A stretch of 64,000 bases of DNA from Nonomuraea pusilla. GTDB taxonomy: Bacteria > Actinomycetota > Actinomycetes > Streptosporangiales > Streptosporangiaceae. The notes under the pieces were generated by a model. That model saw only the letters and a program-made list of their open reading frames with translations, did not search any database and was not told where the DNA came from. The stretch's first letter is position 1; every line of letters begins with the position of its first letter. Below, piece by piece: positions 62,631 through 64,000 of this stretch. The position numbers were made by a program, and so were the translations under genes. The DNA lies in NCBI RefSeq assembly GCF_900109355.1, contig NZ_FOBF01000012.1:124001-188000 (forward strand). The letters are read 5' to 3'.

Positions 62631-62702
62631 GGGCATCCCCTCCCGCGGGTCCTCCTGGGCACGTCCGCCAGGATAGCCGCCCGCCTGCGGCGGGGGACCC
62701 GT

Positions 62703-63344
62703 TCACCTCATCCCGTACGTCGCCGCCATCCACTGGTAGACCTGCTGGGCCGCGTGCTCGTCGCCGAGCAGCCGGATGAGCCGGCCGGCCCGCCGCGTCA
62801 GCACGCACGCGAACGACTCGGCGAACAGCTCCGCCACCTCCTGCCGGTACGGCGGGGCCAGGTGCCGGCGGCAGGACGCGTGCAGCAGCAGCCACCAGCG
62901 CGACGCCGACGGCCGCCCGTCGAGGTCGTCGACGGCGTGGCCGAGCTCGTGGCCGCACACGCTGGCCGAGGGCGAGGGGACGCTGCCGACACCGATGCGG
63001 CGCAGCGCCGGGTCGTACACGCCGGCGCTGCGCTCCCACGTGCCCTCCTGCAGGGGCAGCGGCACCTCCCGCAGCTTCTCGAACCCCGGCAGGTCGGGCA
63101 CCGCGCCGGGGCCGACGACCAGACCGCCGCTCAGGTGCCCGGCCAGCCGCGCCCCGAGCGGGCGGGGCACCGCGGCGAGCGTCATGACCGCGAGCAGCGA
63201 CTCGGACGGCGGGAAGGTCCCGGGCCGCCAGGCGCGGGTGAGCCGGATCTCCAGAGCACCGACATGCAGCCACCCGGGCCGTCCTCTGCTGTGGGGCACC
63301 ACACCGCGCTCTCTGCACTCCATACCGTCCGTAGCGATCACCAT
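62703..63344 (-). CDS. Protein with lethal-factor-like zinc metallopeptidase domain
   Basis: 213 residues. GHELGHAVDDLDG gives an HExxH zinc site (His132, Glu133, His136), and the helix VAELFAESFA supplies Glu172 or Glu176 as the third ligand, the arrangement of the anthrax lethal factor C-terminal (ATLF-like) fold. VYDPALRRIGVG just before is also typical. No signal peptide or membrane helix is visible, and the N-terminal 60 residues are unassigned. It could be a secreted effector by another route or an intracellular protease. Confidence 0.65.
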   Translation of the reverse strand: MVIATDGMECRERGVVPHSRGRPGWLHVGALEIRLTRAWRPGTFPPSESLLAVMTLAAVPRPLGARLAGHLSGGLVVGPGAVPDLPGFEKLREVPLPLQEGTWERSAGVYDPALRRIGVGSVPSPSASVCGHELGHAVDDLDGRPSASRWWLLLHASCRRHLAPPYRQEVAELFAESFACVLTRRAGRLIRLLGDEHAAQQVYQWMAATYGMR

Positions 63345-63391
63345 GATTGCTCATCACGGGACGGCAGGTGATGCGATCCGGCGAGTCTAGA

Positions 63392-63706
63392 GTGGGGGAC
63401 GTGTTCCCCGATCTCCGTCAGCCCCTGATCAAGCAGCTCGCCGAGTCGGGCGCGCCCCGCCGCCACTGGCACGCCGCCGACGAGGACGGCGGCGTGTGGC
63501 TGTTCGAGAGCGTCGAGGGCGACGGCGAGCACTGGGCGATCAGGCAGGTCGAGATCGACGCCCGGCGGTCCGTCCACCGGTACTGGTGGGGGCTGCTGCA
63601 GGACGACCACGGCTTCCTCACCGACCAGCCGCTGGAGATCTGGGACCTCACCGAGATCACCGAGGAGGCGTTCGAGGCGGTGTGGGCGGCGGGCGGGCCC
63701 GCCTGA
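63392..63706 (+). CDS. Hypothetical protein, Trp-rich and acidic
   Basis: 104 residues if GTG 63392 is the start; ATG 63371 and GTG 63401 are in frame, and none has a convincing ribosome site. The sequence (RQPLIKQLAESGAPRRHW ... GVWLFESVEGDGEHWAIRQV ... RYWWGLLQDDHGFLTDQPL) looks like a small globular domain with mixed beta strands. I do not recognise it. It lies divergent from the metallopeptidase-like gene. Confidence 0.7.
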   Translation: MGDVFPDLRQPLIKQLAESGAPRRHWHAADEDGGVWLFESVEGDGEHWAIRQVEIDARRSVHRYWWGLLQDDHGFLTDQPLEIWDLTEITEEAFEAVWAAGGPA

Positions 63707-63707
63707 C

Positions 63708-64000
63708 TCAGGCTTCCCGCGAGACGTTCTCCAGGATGAGCGCGTTGGCCAGGCCGCCCGCCTCGCACATCGTCTGCAGCCCGTAGCGGGCCCCGCGCTC
63801 GCGCATCGCGTGGACCAGCGTGGTGGCGATGCGGGCGCCGCTCGCCCCCAGCGGGTGGCCCAGGGCGAGCGCGCCGCCCTTGACGTTCACCTTGGCCGGG
63901 TCGGCGCCGGTCTCCTGGAGCCAGGCCAGCACCACGCTGGCGAACGCCTCGTTCACCTCGAACAGGTCGATGTCGCCGAGCTCCAGCCCCGCCCTGCGCA
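63708..64000 (-). CDS. Thiolase (acetyl-CoA C-acyltransferase), C-terminal part; start outside window
   Basis: The open frame continues past the window edge. VNEAFASVV contains the NEAF motif, GGALALGHPLGASGAR the catalytic His, and MCEAGGLANALILE the second catalytic Cys; the usual CxGGG is CEAGG here. It cleaves or forms 3-ketoacyl-CoA in fatty-acid or steroid side-chain breakdown. One base separates its stop from that of the convergent gene. Confidence 0.9.
   Translation of the reverse strand, partial: RRAGLELGDIDLFEVNEAFASVVLAWLQETGADPAKVNVKGGALALGHPLGASGARIATTLVHAMRERGARYGLQTMCEAGGLANALILENVSREA

Overview
The window is chromosomal DNA from a high-GC actinomycete. Codons mostly end in G or C, GTG starts are common, and genes often overlap by 4 bases (GTGA or ATGA). 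The content fits Streptosporangiaceae, for example a Nonomuraea-like organism: a CebR-type cellobiose operon, a c-di-AMP riboswitch before a cell-wall hydrolase, a SigR-type thioredoxin promoter, class II DAHP synthase and DUF574-type methyltransferases. The genus is an inference. I saw no rRNA, tRNA, transposase, phage gene or CRISPR array.

Layout. 1-4200: end of lon, then a methionine ABC transporter (metN-metI-metQ) behind a leader that encodes a short Cys/Met-rich peptide. 4246-7900: acyl-CoA synthetase, a small membrane protein, an HtrA-type protease. 7930-10600: a minus-strand operon of membrane protein, small regulator, ABC ATPase and ABC permease. 10629-16000: cydA-cydB-cydD-cydC for an unusually compact bd-type oxidase, divergent from a PadR regulator. 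16066-17930: PadR, a HAAS-like membrane protein, and an ArsR/SRPBCC pair. 17957-26455: pentapeptide-repeat protein, extracellular nuclease, thioredoxin, methyltransferase, DAHP synthase, FAD monooxygenase and LysR regulator. 26533-28797: secreted M64-type metallopeptidase.

28732-36400 is a minus-strand cellobiose/cello-oligosaccharide operon: binding protein, two permeases, GH1 beta-glucosidase, LacI repressor, aldose epimerase and an APH-fold kinase. Two copies of the palindrome TGGGAGCGCTCCCA lie upstream. 36496-39070 has two degenerate tandem-repeat tracts flanking an ECF sigma factor and its DGPF/YCII partner. 39133-41904: CHAP hydrolase behind a c-di-AMP riboswitch, then two oxidoreductases. 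41959-48632 is a putative nonulosonic-acid (sialic-acid-like) cell-surface polymer locus: four glycosyltransferase-type genes and one three-domain enzyme joining CMP-sugar synthetase, HAD phosphatase and NeuB-type synthase.

48706-52337 is a CitA/CitB-type two-component system divergent from a DctA dicarboxylate transporter. 52396-55419: TetR/SDR divergent pair and an orphan histidine kinase. 55483-60967: GH13 alpha-glucosidase divergent from a maltose-type transporter (malE-malF-malG, no local ATPase). 61087-64000: secreted beta-helix protein, small unknowns, a lethal-factor-like metallopeptidase domain, and the end of a thiolase.

The most unusual items are the trifunctional sugar enzyme, the bd oxidase that appears to lack its Q-loop, the Cys/Met-rich leader ORF before metNIQ, and the related CTACAT operators at the PadR and ArsR promoters.
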